From positions 48,693 to 112,692 of the forward strand of contig JBQCGD010000071.1 in assembly GCA_051955985.1 (NCBI GenBank): a stretch of DNA of 64,000 bases, written 5' to 3'. The position numbers and the translations under genes are program-made. Below, piece by piece: positions 41,401 to 50,495 of this stretch; positions within the stretch are counted from its first letter, which is position 1, and each line of letters opens with the position of its first letter. The notes under the pieces were generated by a model. The model ran no database searches and was not told where the DNA came from. It was given only the letters and a program-made list of their open reading frames with translations. Source of the stretch: DATKPA01 sp051955985. Lineage in GTDB: Bacteria > Planctomycetota > Phycisphaerae > WQYP01.

Positions 41401-42188
41401 ATCGGCGAATCCGGCCCCGCGTGGCGCGACGCATCCTCCGCCGCGCGCTGCGCGAAAATCCCCGCCAGCCGCACCTGCCCCGCGGCCACGTCCTGCACAA
41501 ACCGCTCAAACATCCGCCGGCACCCGTCGCCGGTGTGGTTCTCGCGGGCCTCCTCCAGGTAGCGCACGGGGTCCGCCGTCGTCGCCAGCATGGTGTAGAC
41601 GCGCAGCAGCATGTCCCGGCAATTCGAATCGCGCCCCTGCGCGTACGCTTCGAAAAAGTCCGCAAAGGCCGCCGCCCGCGCATCCTCCGCCGGCAATCGA
41701 TGCCACCGCGCCAGCACCTCCTCGATCGCCTCTTCGCGCATCAGTCGCGTTTCGTCCTCATCGACCAGCTCGAACGCCGGGTCGATCTGGGCCTCATGAA
41801 AATGCTGGCGCAGCACGCGAGCGCAGAACGCGTGCAGGGTGGAAATGCTCGCCCGCTCCACCATCGCCGCCTGCCGCTGCAGCCAACCGCGCCGCTCCGC
41901 CGCCAGCCGTCCGCCCTCCTCGGCATCGCGGAGTTTCTTGAGAATCGCCGCCGCGATGCGCGTGCGCATCTCGTTCGCCGCCGCCTCGGTGAAGGTCAGC
42001 ACCAGCAATTCGTCCACCCCGCACCCGCCCGCGACCTGTTCACACACCAGCCGCGCGCATCGCTCCGCCAGCACTGCCGTCTTCCCGGAACCCGCCGCGG
42101 CCGAAACGACCAGGTCCCCGGCGACATGCTCAATCGCCTTCCGCTGCTGCTCCGTCCACGTGCGCTCCTGCTTCGATGCCTGCATCAC
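38442..42188 (-). CDS. addA: AddA-type helicase-nuclease subunit
   Basis: 1248 residues. UvrD/RecB-type helicase: Walker A SAAAGSGKT at 29-37, a DEFQDINPLQ Walker B motif in the middle (about residue 410), GDVKQSIYGFRLADP, VHKSKGLEFPVVI and LLYVALTRARDHLILTG. The C-terminal RecB-type nuclease has GTIDLLLVH and the catalytic ILDYKTD (D1191, K1193). AddAB processes double-strand breaks for RecA in bacteria without RecBCD. It overlaps the upstream addB by four bases (ATGA). The strand's coding frame is G-rich in third positions, as expected beyond the skew flip. Confidence 0.9.
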   Translation of the reverse strand: MMQASKQERTWTEQQRKAIEHVAGDLVVSAAAGSGKTAVLAERCARLVCEQVAGGCGVDELLVLTFTEAAANEMRTRIAAAILKKLRDAEEGGRLAAERRGWLQRQAAMVERASISTLHAFCARVLRQHFHEAQIDPAFELVDEDETRLMREEAIEEVLARWHRLPAEDARAAAFADFFEAYAQGRDSNCRDMLLRVYTMLATTADPVRYLEEARENHTGDGCRRMFERFVQDVAAGQVRLAGIFAQRAAEDASRHAGPDSPMAAELRNVARKLEAGHRRLCEEGAAALQDVCQALSQKWPTLKSMQIDGFDDLKKRTWEKTKDRLKSICSTVLVHTAEEMSQAMAGLRGPLGVLLELVADFEKTYTAAKRAMNRLDFSDLERLTLNLLTAKDSLAAAELRGRYRHVLVDEFQDINPLQEALLAAVRSAESFGGKGNLFVVGDVKQSIYGFRLADPVLFSARIQRARAAEVAEGHVALPHNFRSQAKLLEAMNGLFAKVLTPEVAGVQYGDGHALEPSPAAAPPRGHETLTLFDGAPVEVHLVATKEEAEENGSEEAPRELLSAVELEAQMVAGRIETLMRESRGIVTRDGSVRPLAYRDIAILLRSMKDKAMIFARALSQRGIPVHADLSTGYFDAAEVRDTLALLHVLDNAQQDIPMATVLLGPYGRFSHDDLATIRLTFDRKRVPFAAAVHRYVLPPGEQTDLMRDPPARDESLVRRLTVFLRKLAGWRELLRTRPLHEGLARIYSDARIMPFLAGLDAGDQRIANLGALHQRALKFAGFSKQGLHRFLRFIEKLREQEGDFGEAPVLSEASDVVRIMSVHKSKGLEFPVVIAAGLGGMLNLRSSGPVFVHRRLGIGMHVADVERNVYYPSAASACILNDNERSMRAEELRLLYVALTRARDHLILTGHIDRTRWLESKRAEWRGNGAGPLAEDVLVRGRHFLDWIVPALASSPMRVRWPEQAPAADAQVEISVHEPAPAAAATAVGLEQDKLLRRLMAGEPLPATRDADEPRDLVARVTGTYAHHELANQPAVFTVSELRSLGEEADDVRPRGLLQGLTLAAEESRLRGVATHRVLELLDFSACRSREDLARFLEALTAKKRLTADDAKRADIDGILWVLTTPPLQRVILAAGDAHARIRREIPFAWSAPLPTSSAPSPDPADWPTIRGTIDLLLVHAREQSAEILDYKTDSPFTWQKNLPEYQRQMQYYLRAASDILGFRVARATLLFLAPKQAVEVLNDSPG

Positions 42189-45100
42189 GCCGCCCCTCCC
42201 ATGTCCAGCCGCATGCGTTCCAGCACTTCCTCGCGCTTCATCCGCGGCACATCGCGATAGGTCCCGCTCGCCCGGTCAAACGGGCAGAGGCTGAAGAAAT
42301 CGCACGCATCGCACGGCGATTCCTTCTGCGCGCGATACGGCGCCGGCGCAATCTTTCCCGCCGCGAGGTCATCCACCATCCGCGCAATTTTCCACCGCGT
42401 GAATTCCAGCACCGTGCGGAAATCCTCATGCTCCACCATGTCGCCCGACTTCGGCACCAGCGGCGGCTTCTTGTTGAAACCGATCTTGTACCAGGCGCTC
42501 TTGCCCCCCTCATCCTCCTGCGAGCCCACCGCGTGATCCATCGCCGCCGCCCCCTCCGCATCCACCAGCCCGCGCGGCGTGAACATCTGGTAAAACGCGT
42601 CGCTCTCCGGATTCGTCGCCTCCGCGGCACGCTCCACCTTCTGCCGCGACATCCCCAGCGGCACGTACATCGCCGCAATCGCCTCCGCCTGCCCGCGCCG
42701 CCACAATTCCTCCATCACGATCGCATACACCGGCAACTGCAGCGACAGCCCCAAGTACACCCAGTCCAGCTTCAGTTCGCGCCGGCTCGTGCTCTTGTAA
42801 TCCACCACCATCACCCGCCGCCCGCGCCCCTCCTCGGCGGCATCAACGCGGTCGATCTTCCCGTTGAGCTCCACCGCCCGCTGCCCCGGCGTTTCGATCC
42901 GCAACACCGGGAGACTCACCACCTTGCCGGCGCGCGATCCCCGCGGCGCATCCTCCGCGCCCAGCCCGAAGCCGACTTCCACCCCGATCGGCCGCATCTC
43001 TCCCGCGCACGCGCGCCGCCGCTGGCCTTCCAGCACGATCCCCAGCACCCGCCGGGTGCGCGCCTGCATCTTCTGGTAAGAAGGCGTCTGCGCCGCCAGC
43101 TCCGCGTGAATCTCCTCCGTCGCCGCGTCCACTTCCCGCTCCAGCGTTCGCCGCAGCGTCAGCGCATCACACGCCGGCCACGGCAGTTCGCCCCGCAAAA
43201 TCTTCAGGTACACCCCCTCCAGGATGCGGTGATACAGGAGGCCGAGATTGAGAACGTCCATCTCCAGCACCGCCCGCGGCCGCAGGCGCAGCGTGTAATG
43301 CATGAAATACTGCAGCGGGCAGGCGCCGAATTTTTCGAGCTGGCTGACGCTCATGCGGAGCGCCCGGCCGGGCGGGAAAAACTTCGCTGCAAGGGACGCC
43401 GACAACTGCGGCGCCGGCCGCTCGCGCACTGCCGCCCACACCAGCTCGCGCGCTTCCGCGAGCGCCGGTTCGCGCGCCGCCGCCAGCCAGTTGTAAAGCC
43501 CCGCCATCCGCCCGTCGCCCCCCTCGGCCGTCCCCTGCCGGAGGCGCGACCGCGCCCACCCTGCCACCCCCGCCAGCAGGTCCTCCATCGTGCCGATCCG
43601 CTCCACATTCGTCCGGCTTGCCGCGTCGAACGAACGCTCAACCAGCGCCGCCGGCCTTGTTTCGCCGAGCAACTCCGCCAGCCGCCCCACGTACCGGCTC
43701 CTGCCCACGGCCCGCCCGCGCGCATCGGCCAGCGGATAGCTCACCACCAGCAGCTCGCTCGCGCGCGTCAGCGCCATGTAGTCGAAGTACCGCATCTCCA
43801 GCAGTTGCCGGTCGGACCCCGCGCTGATCGGATCCGCCGTCTGCGCGTTGAAAAACTCCCGCTGCCCGTCCGAAAGAATCGGGTCCTCCTCCACCACCTT
43901 CGGAAATTTCCCCTCCACCGCCCCGAGGATCAGCGACCCCCGCAGCTCCGGCACGCGCGACCGCGTCACCGAGCTCACCAGCACCTGGTCCACCGTGGGA
44001 GGAATCAACCCGAGCGTCAGCGTCTCCAGCGCGGTGTTCAAAATGCGCGCCAACTCCTCGAGCGGGCGCTCCCGCCCTGCCGTCGCCGACGCCACCACCT
44101 CCAGAAGTTCCTGCACCTGGCGCCACACCTGCTCGTGCACCTGCGCCAGCTCCACATCCCCCTGCCCGCCAGCCCGCGCCGCTGCCACCCACGCCGCAAT
44201 CTGCTCCTCCACCTTCAGCCGCGACAGCAGTTGCCGCAGCCCCTCGATGAAATCCGCCGCGCCCATCCCGCGCCCCTCCGCCGCTTCCGCCCGCGCACAC
44301 CGCTCCACCCATTCGCGCAGCGACTCCCATACCCGCTGCCGCACGCCGTTCACATGCGCCAGCAATTCCCGCTCATGCGCCGCCATCACCACGTCGACAT
44401 CGTCCTCGTCCTTCTGGTTCGGCGCGAACCATTTCCACGCCACCGACCACGGCACATGCGAAATGCCGTGCTCAATCACGTAATTCTCCACCACCGCCAC
44501 ATCCTCCCCGCCGATCCCCGCCAGCCCCGTCTTGAGAAACAGCAGCACCTCGTCGCGATCCCACCGGCTCGTCACGATTGCCACCGCGCTCCGCAGCAGC
44601 TCCACCACCGGGTGGTGCGCGATGCCGCGCCGCTGGTCGATGAAGTGCGGAATCCCATGCTCGGAAAAAATCCGCCGAAGCGCATCCTCATACCGTTCCA
44701 GGTCCGGCACGATCACGCCGATCTCCCGATACCGCAGCCGCTCCCCAGCCCCGTTGCCGATCGCCATCTGCCGGATCGCCTGCGCCGCGACGCGCACCTC
44801 CGTCTCCGGATCGCTGCACTCCCAGATTTCCACCGCCGCCGTCTCTTCGCCCGAACGCGTCTCCGCCGTAGAAAACAACCCGTCGAACAGGCTTGCCCCC
44901 TGCGCCGCTTTCTTCGGCTTCCGCCCACCTCCCGCCGCCGCCACCGCCTTTTCCTGCCCGCTGAAGAACGCCGCCTCAATCCTCCGCAGCGCCTCCGCGC
45001 GAAACCGGTAACGCTCCCGCAGAAACGTCGTCCCCGCCACCGCCACGCGATGTTTCCGGAACAGGTCCATCATCCGGCAATACAGCCGCTCCGTCCGCGC

Positions 45101-45946
45101 GAAAAGCCCCATCTCCTCCGGCGCACATCGCAAATCCCGGATCGCCCGCGACTCCGGATCCGCCAGCAGCGTCACCGTCACCCCCTCCGCATGTTCCGCC
45201 AGCGCCACCAGCATCCGCAGTTCGAGCGCCGACATCGCCGAAAAACCATCCACCCACACCTGCGCCGGCCCCGCATCGCCGCCCCCCCGGATCATCCGCG
45301 ATTCCCCCATCCGCAGCGCCGCGTGGTGCATGATCTTCTCAAAATCCCACGCATCCCGCGCATCCATCACCGCCCCCCACGCATCCAGCAGCACCGCCAG
45401 GTCATGCAGCTTCCGCCCCGTGATCGCATCCGCCTCCGCCCGCCCCATCATCTCACGCAGCGATTCCCCCGTGTGCCCGTGCTGCCGCAACTCGCGCAGC
45501 GTCGCATCCAGCTTCTGCACAAACCCCGGCCGATCCGCCACCCCCGCAAACACCTGCAGCTTCTCCTTCTCCGCCCGCACCACGTCCTCCAGCAGCACCA
45601 CGCGCACGACATCTTCCATCGGCTTGACGTGCTCCCCCTCCAGGAACCCCACCTCCCGCCCGATCAACGAAGCCAGCCGCCGAAAACTCAACACCTGCGC
45701 CCGAAACGTCCCCACCCCGCGCGCACCGACGCCCCCCTCATTCTGAATCCTGAACGCTGAATTCTGAACTCCCCCGAACGCCCCGCCCCCAAGAAGCATC
45801 CGCTCCGCCGTAAACGTCCCCTGCTCCGGCGTGATCCACAGCAGCGCCCCGCCCAGCGGATCGCTCCGCGCCGCCGCGCGAATCTCCGCCGCGCACCGCG
45901 CGCTCTTCCCCGTCCCCGCTCGCCCAATCAAAAACCGCACGCCCAA
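42185..45946 (-). CDS. addB: AddB-type helicase-nuclease subunit with Fe-S motif
   Basis: 1253 residues. The N-terminus has FLIGRAGTGKSARC, a Walker A like that of AddB, and ALLWITPEQGTFTAERMLLG. The C-terminal nuclease contains GKIDRVDAAEEG and VMVVDYKSTSRRELKLDWVY, and a four-cysteine iron-sulphur site: FGACPLQYFMHY plus C1212, C1215 and C1221 at the end. This is the AddB arrangement. One stretch at about residues 60-69 (NSAFRIQN) is coded by an ATTCTGAATCCTGAACG repeat and looks like an in-frame insertion. addA follows directly with a four-base overlap. Confidence 0.88.
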   Translation of the reverse strand: MGVRFLIGRAGTGKSARCAAEIRAAARSDPLGGALLWITPEQGTFTAERMLLGGGAFGGVQNSAFRIQNEGGVGARGVGTFRAQVLSFRRLASLIGREVGFLEGEHVKPMEDVVRVVLLEDVVRAEKEKLQVFAGVADRPGFVQKLDATLRELRQHGHTGESLREMMGRAEADAITGRKLHDLAVLLDAWGAVMDARDAWDFEKIMHHAALRMGESRMIRGGGDAGPAQVWVDGFSAMSALELRMLVALAEHAEGVTVTLLADPESRAIRDLRCAPEEMGLFARTERLYCRMMDLFRKHRVAVAGTTFLRERYRFRAEALRRIEAAFFSGQEKAVAAAGGGRKPKKAAQGASLFDGLFSTAETRSGEETAAVEIWECSDPETEVRVAAQAIRQMAIGNGAGERLRYREIGVIVPDLERYEDALRRIFSEHGIPHFIDQRRGIAHHPVVELLRSAVAIVTSRWDRDEVLLFLKTGLAGIGGEDVAVVENYVIEHGISHVPWSVAWKWFAPNQKDEDDVDVVMAAHERELLAHVNGVRQRVWESLREWVERCARAEAAEGRGMGAADFIEGLRQLLSRLKVEEQIAAWVAAARAGGQGDVELAQVHEQVWRQVQELLEVVASATAGRERPLEELARILNTALETLTLGLIPPTVDQVLVSSVTRSRVPELRGSLILGAVEGKFPKVVEEDPILSDGQREFFNAQTADPISAGSDRQLLEMRYFDYMALTRASELLVVSYPLADARGRAVGRSRYVGRLAELLGETRPAALVERSFDAASRTNVERIGTMEDLLAGVAGWARSRLRQGTAEGGDGRMAGLYNWLAAAREPALAEARELVWAAVRERPAPQLSASLAAKFFPPGRALRMSVSQLEKFGACPLQYFMHYTLRLRPRAVLEMDVLNLGLLYHRILEGVYLKILRGELPWPACDALTLRRTLEREVDAATEEIHAELAAQTPSYQKMQARTRRVLGIVLEGQRRRACAGEMRPIGVEVGFGLGAEDAPRGSRAGKVVSLPVLRIETPGQRAVELNGKIDRVDAAEEGRGRRVMVVDYKSTSRRELKLDWVYLGLSLQLPVYAIVMEELWRRGQAEAIAAMYVPLGMSRQKVERAAEATNPESDAFYQMFTPRGLVDAEGAAAMDHAVGSQEDEGGKSAWYKIGFNKKPPLVPKSGDMVEHEDFRTVLEFTRWKIARMVDDLAAGKIAPAPYRAQKESPCDACDFFSLCPFDRASGTYRDVPRMKREEVLERMRLDMGGAA
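45740..45769. repeat. ATTCTGAATCCTGAA tract inside addB
   Basis: ATTCTGAATCCTGAACGCTG then AATTCTGAAC, the reverse-orientation form of the GAATTCAG family. Confidence 0.7.
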
Positions 45947-46100
45947 CAGTTGTCTCCACTCGCACGCTCGAACGCCCCCACTCTACCCCGCGCCGCCGCC
46001 ATTGCAAAAGCACGGAGTTCCGGCTTCAGGCGGCGCGTTCGCCGATGCGAAGCGAGGCGATTTCACAAACCCTTTGCCTCGCGGGTACGATGCCCCACCA

Positions 46101-46838
46101 ATGACCCCCGACAACCCCCGCATCCTCGCCCTCGAAACCTCCTCCCGCCACGGCTCCGTCGCCATCGCCCTCGGCGACAATCTCCTCGAAACCCGCCAAC
46201 TCCCCCCCGGCAACCGCCACGCCGCCCAGCTCATGCCCGCCCTCCGCGACCTCACCCTCAAGCACGGCTGGCGACCCGACCAGATCGACGAACTCTACCT
46301 CTCCCTCGGCCCCGGCTCCTTCACCGGACTCCGCATCGCCGTCGCCATCGCCCGCGCCATGCACCAGGCCATCGGCTGCAAAATCGTCGGCGTCCCCACC
46401 CTCGACATCATCGCCCAGAATACCCCTACCGATTTCCCCTTCGCCATCCCCCTCCTCGACGCCAAGCGCAGCCAGGTCTTCGCCGCCCGCTACCAGCGCC
46501 ACGGCCCGGAACTCACCGCCATCACCAACCCCGCCCTCGTCCACCCCGCCCCCTTCATCACCGAAACCGCAACCCTCGCCCGCGGCGCCCCCATCGCCCT
46601 CCTCGGCGAAGGCATCGACTACCACCGCCCCGCCCTCGACCCCCTCCTCGCCGCCCACCCCAACCTCCACCTCCTCGACCCCGCCCTCTGGCCCCCGCGC
46701 GCCGAAACCGTCTACCACCTCGGCCGCCGCCTCGCCCAGGAAGGCCGCTACGCCGACCCCCGCACCCTCCTCCCCATCTACATCCGCCTCCCCGAAGCCG
46801 AAGAAGTCTGGCGAAAAAAACACGGCCTCCCGCTGTAA
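46101..46838 (+). CDS. tsaB: tRNA threonylcarbamoyladenosine biosynthesis protein TsaB
   Basis: 245 residues from ATG 46101. The start RILALETSSRHGSVAIALGD, the YLSLGPGSFTGLRIAVAIAR segment and VGVPTLDIIAQN are typical of TsaB (YeaZ), the paralogue of TsaD that lacks the metal-binding site. With TsaC, TsaD and TsaE it makes the t6A modification of ANN-decoding tRNAs. tsaD is not in the window. Neighbours are addB, divergent, and the 948-residue protein, convergent. Confidence 0.93.
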   Translation: MTPDNPRILALETSSRHGSVAIALGDNLLETRQLPPGNRHAAQLMPALRDLTLKHGWRPDQIDELYLSLGPGSFTGLRIAVAIARAMHQAIGCKIVGVPTLDIIAQNTPTDFPFAIPLLDAKRSQVFAARYQRHGPELTAITNPALVHPAPFITETATLARGAPIALLGEGIDYHRPALDPLLAAHPNLHLLDPALWPPRAETVYHLGRRLAQEGRYADPRTLLPIYIRLPEAEEVWRKKHGLPL

Positions 46839-46854
46839 CCGCCCCCCTTCACCG

Positions 46855-49701
46855 TCACTTCGCGGACGCCTCCTCCGCATCCCGCAACTCCCACCACACC
46901 GTGTCAAACTCCATCCACGCCTGCTGCTGCAACTGCCACACCGAACTCGCCTGCCGCGCCATCCCGCGCTCCACCACGAGTGCCCGCTCCTGCAACGCCC
47001 CCACGTCCGGCCGCTCCTTCGCCATCACCTCCATCTCCGCCCGCGCCTCCGCCAACTGGTGCTCCGCCAGCAGCCCGCGCACCAGCGCCAATCCCGCCGC
47101 CCGCACCGACTCCCGCGCCTCGGAATCCGCCACGCTCGCACTGTCCGGCGCACCCGCGATCGTCGCACGAAAGGCCGCGATCTCCGTCCGCGCCGCATCC
47201 AGCCGCCGCGCCGCCACCAGCATTTTCACCAACTGCACCCGATACCCCCGCCGCTCCTCACCAACCATGTCCGGCCCCATCGCAGGATCGCGCGTCCACG
47301 CCGGATATTGCTCCGCCGGCGCCGCGACAATCTTCCGATAAAGCCCCGCCGCCTCCTCAAACCGCCCCGCATCCCGCGCCTTCTCTGCCTGTGCCGCCCA
47401 CTTATCCACCGCCGGCAACTCCGGCGGCTTCTGCACACCCGCCGCCCGCTCCCCATACCACACCGACGTGCGCCCCGCCGTGTGCTCCTTCCACCACGCG
47501 GGCAGATCCGCCACCGTCGCGGCAGGCACCGGCACCGTCGCTGACCACGGATACGTCACCGTGTTCTCCGGATACCGCAGATAAAAGTCCGACATGTTGT
47601 CCCGCAGCAGCTTCGCCTCCGCCGCCAGCGTCACACGTTCCGGCCGCTCCCCACCCGCCGGCCGCAGCGCCAGCCACACCTCTCCCGTCTTCATGTCCGC
47701 CAGATGTCCGATCACCTGCCACGCATTCCCCGTCGGCTGCGGATCCCAGAACCACCCCAACGAAATGTTCCAATGATCCCCCGCCGAATGCCCCCACTCC
47801 TGCCATCCCTCCGGTGGCAGCGGCACACGCAACTGCACGCACACCGCCCCATCTTTCGTCAAAAACACGTTCGTCACCGCCGGCGGATGCTCCGCCAGGA
47901 GCTTCTGCCACTCACGAAACGCCATCGCTTGCGCCAGGAGGGACGAATACCGCGTCCCAAAGACGACCTCCGCCGCATTCCGCGACTCCCGATCCGTCGC
48001 CGCTAGCGCCGCCAGCCGCAACGGCTCGAGCCTCGCCGCTAGCCCATCAAATTCCGCCCACCGCTTTTCGTGCGCCAGATATACCAAGTACTGCCCGATG
48101 TGCGAGTACAGGTTGTCTTCCTGCAATGCCGTCAGGGCCGTCGGAAAATGCCTGTTCAAAAACGTCCCGAACAACTCCCACGCCGCCGCCTCCCGCCCAT
48201 GCGCCCGCATCAGATCCACCTTCCACACCACCGCCCCCATGTCCTGCGGATCCTTCGCCAGCGCCGCATCAATCGCCGCGAGCTGCTCCTCCAGCGTCCC
48301 CGTGCGCCGAAGGAAATTCCGAATCGCCGCCGGCTTCGCACGCTCCAGGTATCCCGCGTCCCGCGCCCATTCCGGCGCCCCCGCCTCCGCGGCCGGCATC
48401 CCCACATTGCCCGTCGAAATCGTCTTCTCCGTCGGCCCCGGCTGCCCCTGGTCGTAATCCGTCACGCTGTACGAAAACGAAAGCCGCCGCGGACCGCTCC
48501 CCGTCTTCCCCGGTCCCCGCGGCGTGAAATACCAGCACGCCTCCTCCCCCGCCCCGCCCTCTTCCACATGCCCCACCGGAATGTACCGATTCCCCCAAGA
48601 ATCCACGACCGCGTCAAACCCCTGCTCATAAATCCGCGCTCCCGACCGCAGCCGGTTCTCCGGAACCGTCGTCACCAGCGCCACGTCGCCGTTCTCCCGC
48701 GTCAGCACCCGCCGCACCTCCGGCGCGCGGTAGCCCCCGACCGCCTCGTTAATCTGCGCCGAATTCCGCGGCTTCGGCGCTGCGCCCGCCAGCGGATGCA
48801 TCCCCACCATGTACGCCTCCCGCGCCGTGGAAATGTGCCGCTTCGCCAGCTCCTTCCGAAAATAATTCACATCGAAAAACTCCGCCGGCTGCGCGTCCGA
48901 ATAATCGAACTCCACCGACATGAACGCATCGCTCTCCGGATAATACAAATGAATCCGCAGCGGCAGACGCGAATCCTTCAATACCCAGATCCGCGCCCAC
49001 TCCGCCGTCGGCCGGTTCGCATAATCAAATACCTCGATTCCCTGGCTCGCCGCCACGACATCCGATTTCACCGGCTCCCCCGCCGGCGGCCTCCCGCGGA
49101 AAATCATCCACAACACCCCCTCCAGCAGGCCCCGCTCCTTCGTCCGCTCCACCAGGTCCTGGGGAATCAGCCTCAACCTCTCCACCTTCGTCTCCATGCT
49201 CCCGGTCCCCTCCGGAAAAATCGTCGCCGTGCCCGCCGGCGTGTTGAACGCCACCGCCTTCAGCCCCTGCGACCGCCACAGGTTCGGCGCCTGGTAATAC
49301 AGATCAATCCGCGACGCCCGCTCCCCCGCATCCGTCCCCCGCGGCGCATCGCTGTAGCACAGAAGATGAAAATGATCCGCCGCATTCACCGCATGCACCA
49401 CATCCCCCCACGCAACCGAAGCACCCGATATCGGCCGGTTCGAAAGAAACTGCGCCCCCAGAAAAACCCCGATCACCAGCGACGCCGCCACCGCCAGGAA
49501 CCGCCCGGGAAACGCTCTCCGCCTCACCGGCCCCCTCTCCTCCTGCTCCCCACCGGCCAGCAGCCGCGCCCGCAACGCATCGTTAAACGCCTCCGGCACC
49601 CGCACCGCCGACGTCGCCCCCTGAAGCGCCTTCTCTGCCGCCTCCAACCGCGCCCGTTCCACCGCATCCACCCCATCCAATAAATCCGAAGGCAGTGTCA
49701 T
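46855..49701 (-). CDS. Large membrane protein coupled to an ECF sigma factor
   Basis: 948 residues from ATG 49701, which overlaps the sigma-factor stop (ATGA, 49698-49701). A cytoplasmic N-terminal part of about 65 residues precedes one membrane helix (about 68-86, FLAVAASLVIGVFLGAQFL), and the remaining 860 residues are outside. The region from about 100 to 330 is beta-rich; the part from about 560 is made of TPR-like helices with ALAKDPQDMGAVVWKVDLM and KARDAGRFEEAAGLYRKI. I see no classical zinc-binding anti-sigma domain (HxxxCxxC). The gene order and topology suggest it acts as an anti-sigma or signal sensor, but this is inference from context. Confidence 0.7.
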   Translation of the reverse strand: MTLPSDLLDGVDAVERARLEAAEKALQGATSAVRVPEAFNDALRARLLAGGEQEERGPVRRRAFPGRFLAVAASLVIGVFLGAQFLSNRPISGASVAWGDVVHAVNAADHFHLLCYSDAPRGTDAGERASRIDLYYQAPNLWRSQGLKAVAFNTPAGTATIFPEGTGSMETKVERLRLIPQDLVERTKERGLLEGVLWMIFRGRPPAGEPVKSDVVAASQGIEVFDYANRPTAEWARIWVLKDSRLPLRIHLYYPESDAFMSVEFDYSDAQPAEFFDVNYFRKELAKRHISTAREAYMVGMHPLAGAAPKPRNSAQINEAVGGYRAPEVRRVLTRENGDVALVTTVPENRLRSGARIYEQGFDAVVDSWGNRYIPVGHVEEGGAGEEACWYFTPRGPGKTGSGPRRLSFSYSVTDYDQGQPGPTEKTISTGNVGMPAAEAGAPEWARDAGYLERAKPAAIRNFLRRTGTLEEQLAAIDAALAKDPQDMGAVVWKVDLMRAHGREAAAWELFGTFLNRHFPTALTALQEDNLYSHIGQYLVYLAHEKRWAEFDGLAARLEPLRLAALAATDRESRNAAEVVFGTRYSSLLAQAMAFREWQKLLAEHPPAVTNVFLTKDGAVCVQLRVPLPPEGWQEWGHSAGDHWNISLGWFWDPQPTGNAWQVIGHLADMKTGEVWLALRPAGGERPERVTLAAEAKLLRDNMSDFYLRYPENTVTYPWSATVPVPAATVADLPAWWKEHTAGRTSVWYGERAAGVQKPPELPAVDKWAAQAEKARDAGRFEEAAGLYRKIVAAPAEQYPAWTRDPAMGPDMVGEERRGYRVQLVKMLVAARRLDAARTEIAAFRATIAGAPDSASVADSEARESVRAAGLALVRGLLAEHQLAEARAEMEVMAKERPDVGALQERALVVERGMARQASSVWQLQQQAWMEFDTVWWELRDAEEASAK

Positions 49702-50312
49702 CGCCGACCCTCCTGCGTAAGCCGATCCGCAATCTTCCCAAGTGCATACCGCGTCCGGGATTTCACCGTGTTCAGCGGCACCCCGACCACCTCCGCGATC
49801 TCCCCCAGCGACAACCCCCCGAAAATCCGCAGCGATAACACCTCGCGCTGCTCCTCCGGCAACTCCCCCAGCAATCCCATCACCCGCCCATGCTCCTCCT
49901 CCAGGGCCGCCGCCGTCGCCGGATCGATCGACGAACTTCTCCTCTCCCCGTCCCGCAAAGACGCCGCATGCGCCTTCTCCCGCCGCAGCGCCGCCCGGTG
50001 GTGATCGATCACCCGATTCCGCGCGATCGTAAACAACCACGTCCGCACCCGCGCCTCCCGCGGCCCCTCCGCCGGCGCCCGCAACACGCTGATGAACACC
50101 TCCTGCGCCAAATCCTCTGCCGCCTCGATCGCCCCCACCCGCGCCAGCAAAAACCGCAGCAACGCCCCCTTGTGCCGATTCACAAACACATCAAACCCCG
50201 AAAAGTTCCCCGCCCTCGACTCCCCCAATATCCGCCAATCCTCCCCATCTTCACCCCCAACCGGATCCGCCGGCACAATCGTCGGCCGAAATGGAGACGG
50301 CAACGCAGCCAT
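49698..50312 (-). CDS. ECF RNA polymerase sigma factor
   Basis: 204 residues. Region 2 is clear: FVNRHKGALLRFLLARVGAI, EAAEDLAQEVFISVL and RTWLFTIARNRVIDHHRAAL. Region 4 has GELPEEQREVLSLRIFGGLS, then LGEIAEVVGVPLNTVKSRTR and YALGKIADRL. A strong GAGGAG lies upstream of ATG 50312. The next gene overlaps by four bases and encodes a single-pass membrane protein, a common layout for a sigma factor and its regulator. Confidence 0.92.
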   Translation of the reverse strand: MAALPSPFRPTIVPADPVGGEDGEDWRILGESRAGNFSGFDVFVNRHKGALLRFLLARVGAIEAAEDLAQEVFISVLRAPAEGPREARVRTWLFTIARNRVIDHHRAALRREKAHAASLRDGERRSSSIDPATAAALEEEHGRVMGLLGELPEEQREVLSLRIFGGLSLGEIAEVVGVPLNTVKSRTRYALGKIADRLTQEGRR

Positions 50313-50439
50313 GTCTTCTCCTCAAGAACGCTCTCCCCCTTAAACGCCGCTCTCCTTCGCCCGGGTCTAAAAAAACGCAGCCCCCTCCAGGCACTTCTTC
50401 GTCTGCTGTGCGCTCCCATGCCCTTCACCCCCGGCAAAA

Positions 50440-50476
50440 ACAAAAAAGGGCGTCGCGATTCACCGCAACGCCCTTC
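50440..50476 (-). terminator. Terminator after the LEPR-XLL surface protein gene
   Basis: On the minus strand AAGGGCGTTGCGGTGAATCG then CGACGCCCTTTTTTG: an AAGGGCG/CGCCCTT stem with a T-tract, about 20 bases after the stop codon. Confidence 0.8.
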
Positions 50477-50495
50477 ATCATTCACTTCCCGTCGA

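Noticed and set aside
38634..45760. Two frames of about 1200 codons each opposite addA and addB
   Set aside because: Antisense to well-supported genes with catalytic motifs; the products are Arg/His/Pro-rich without any domain.
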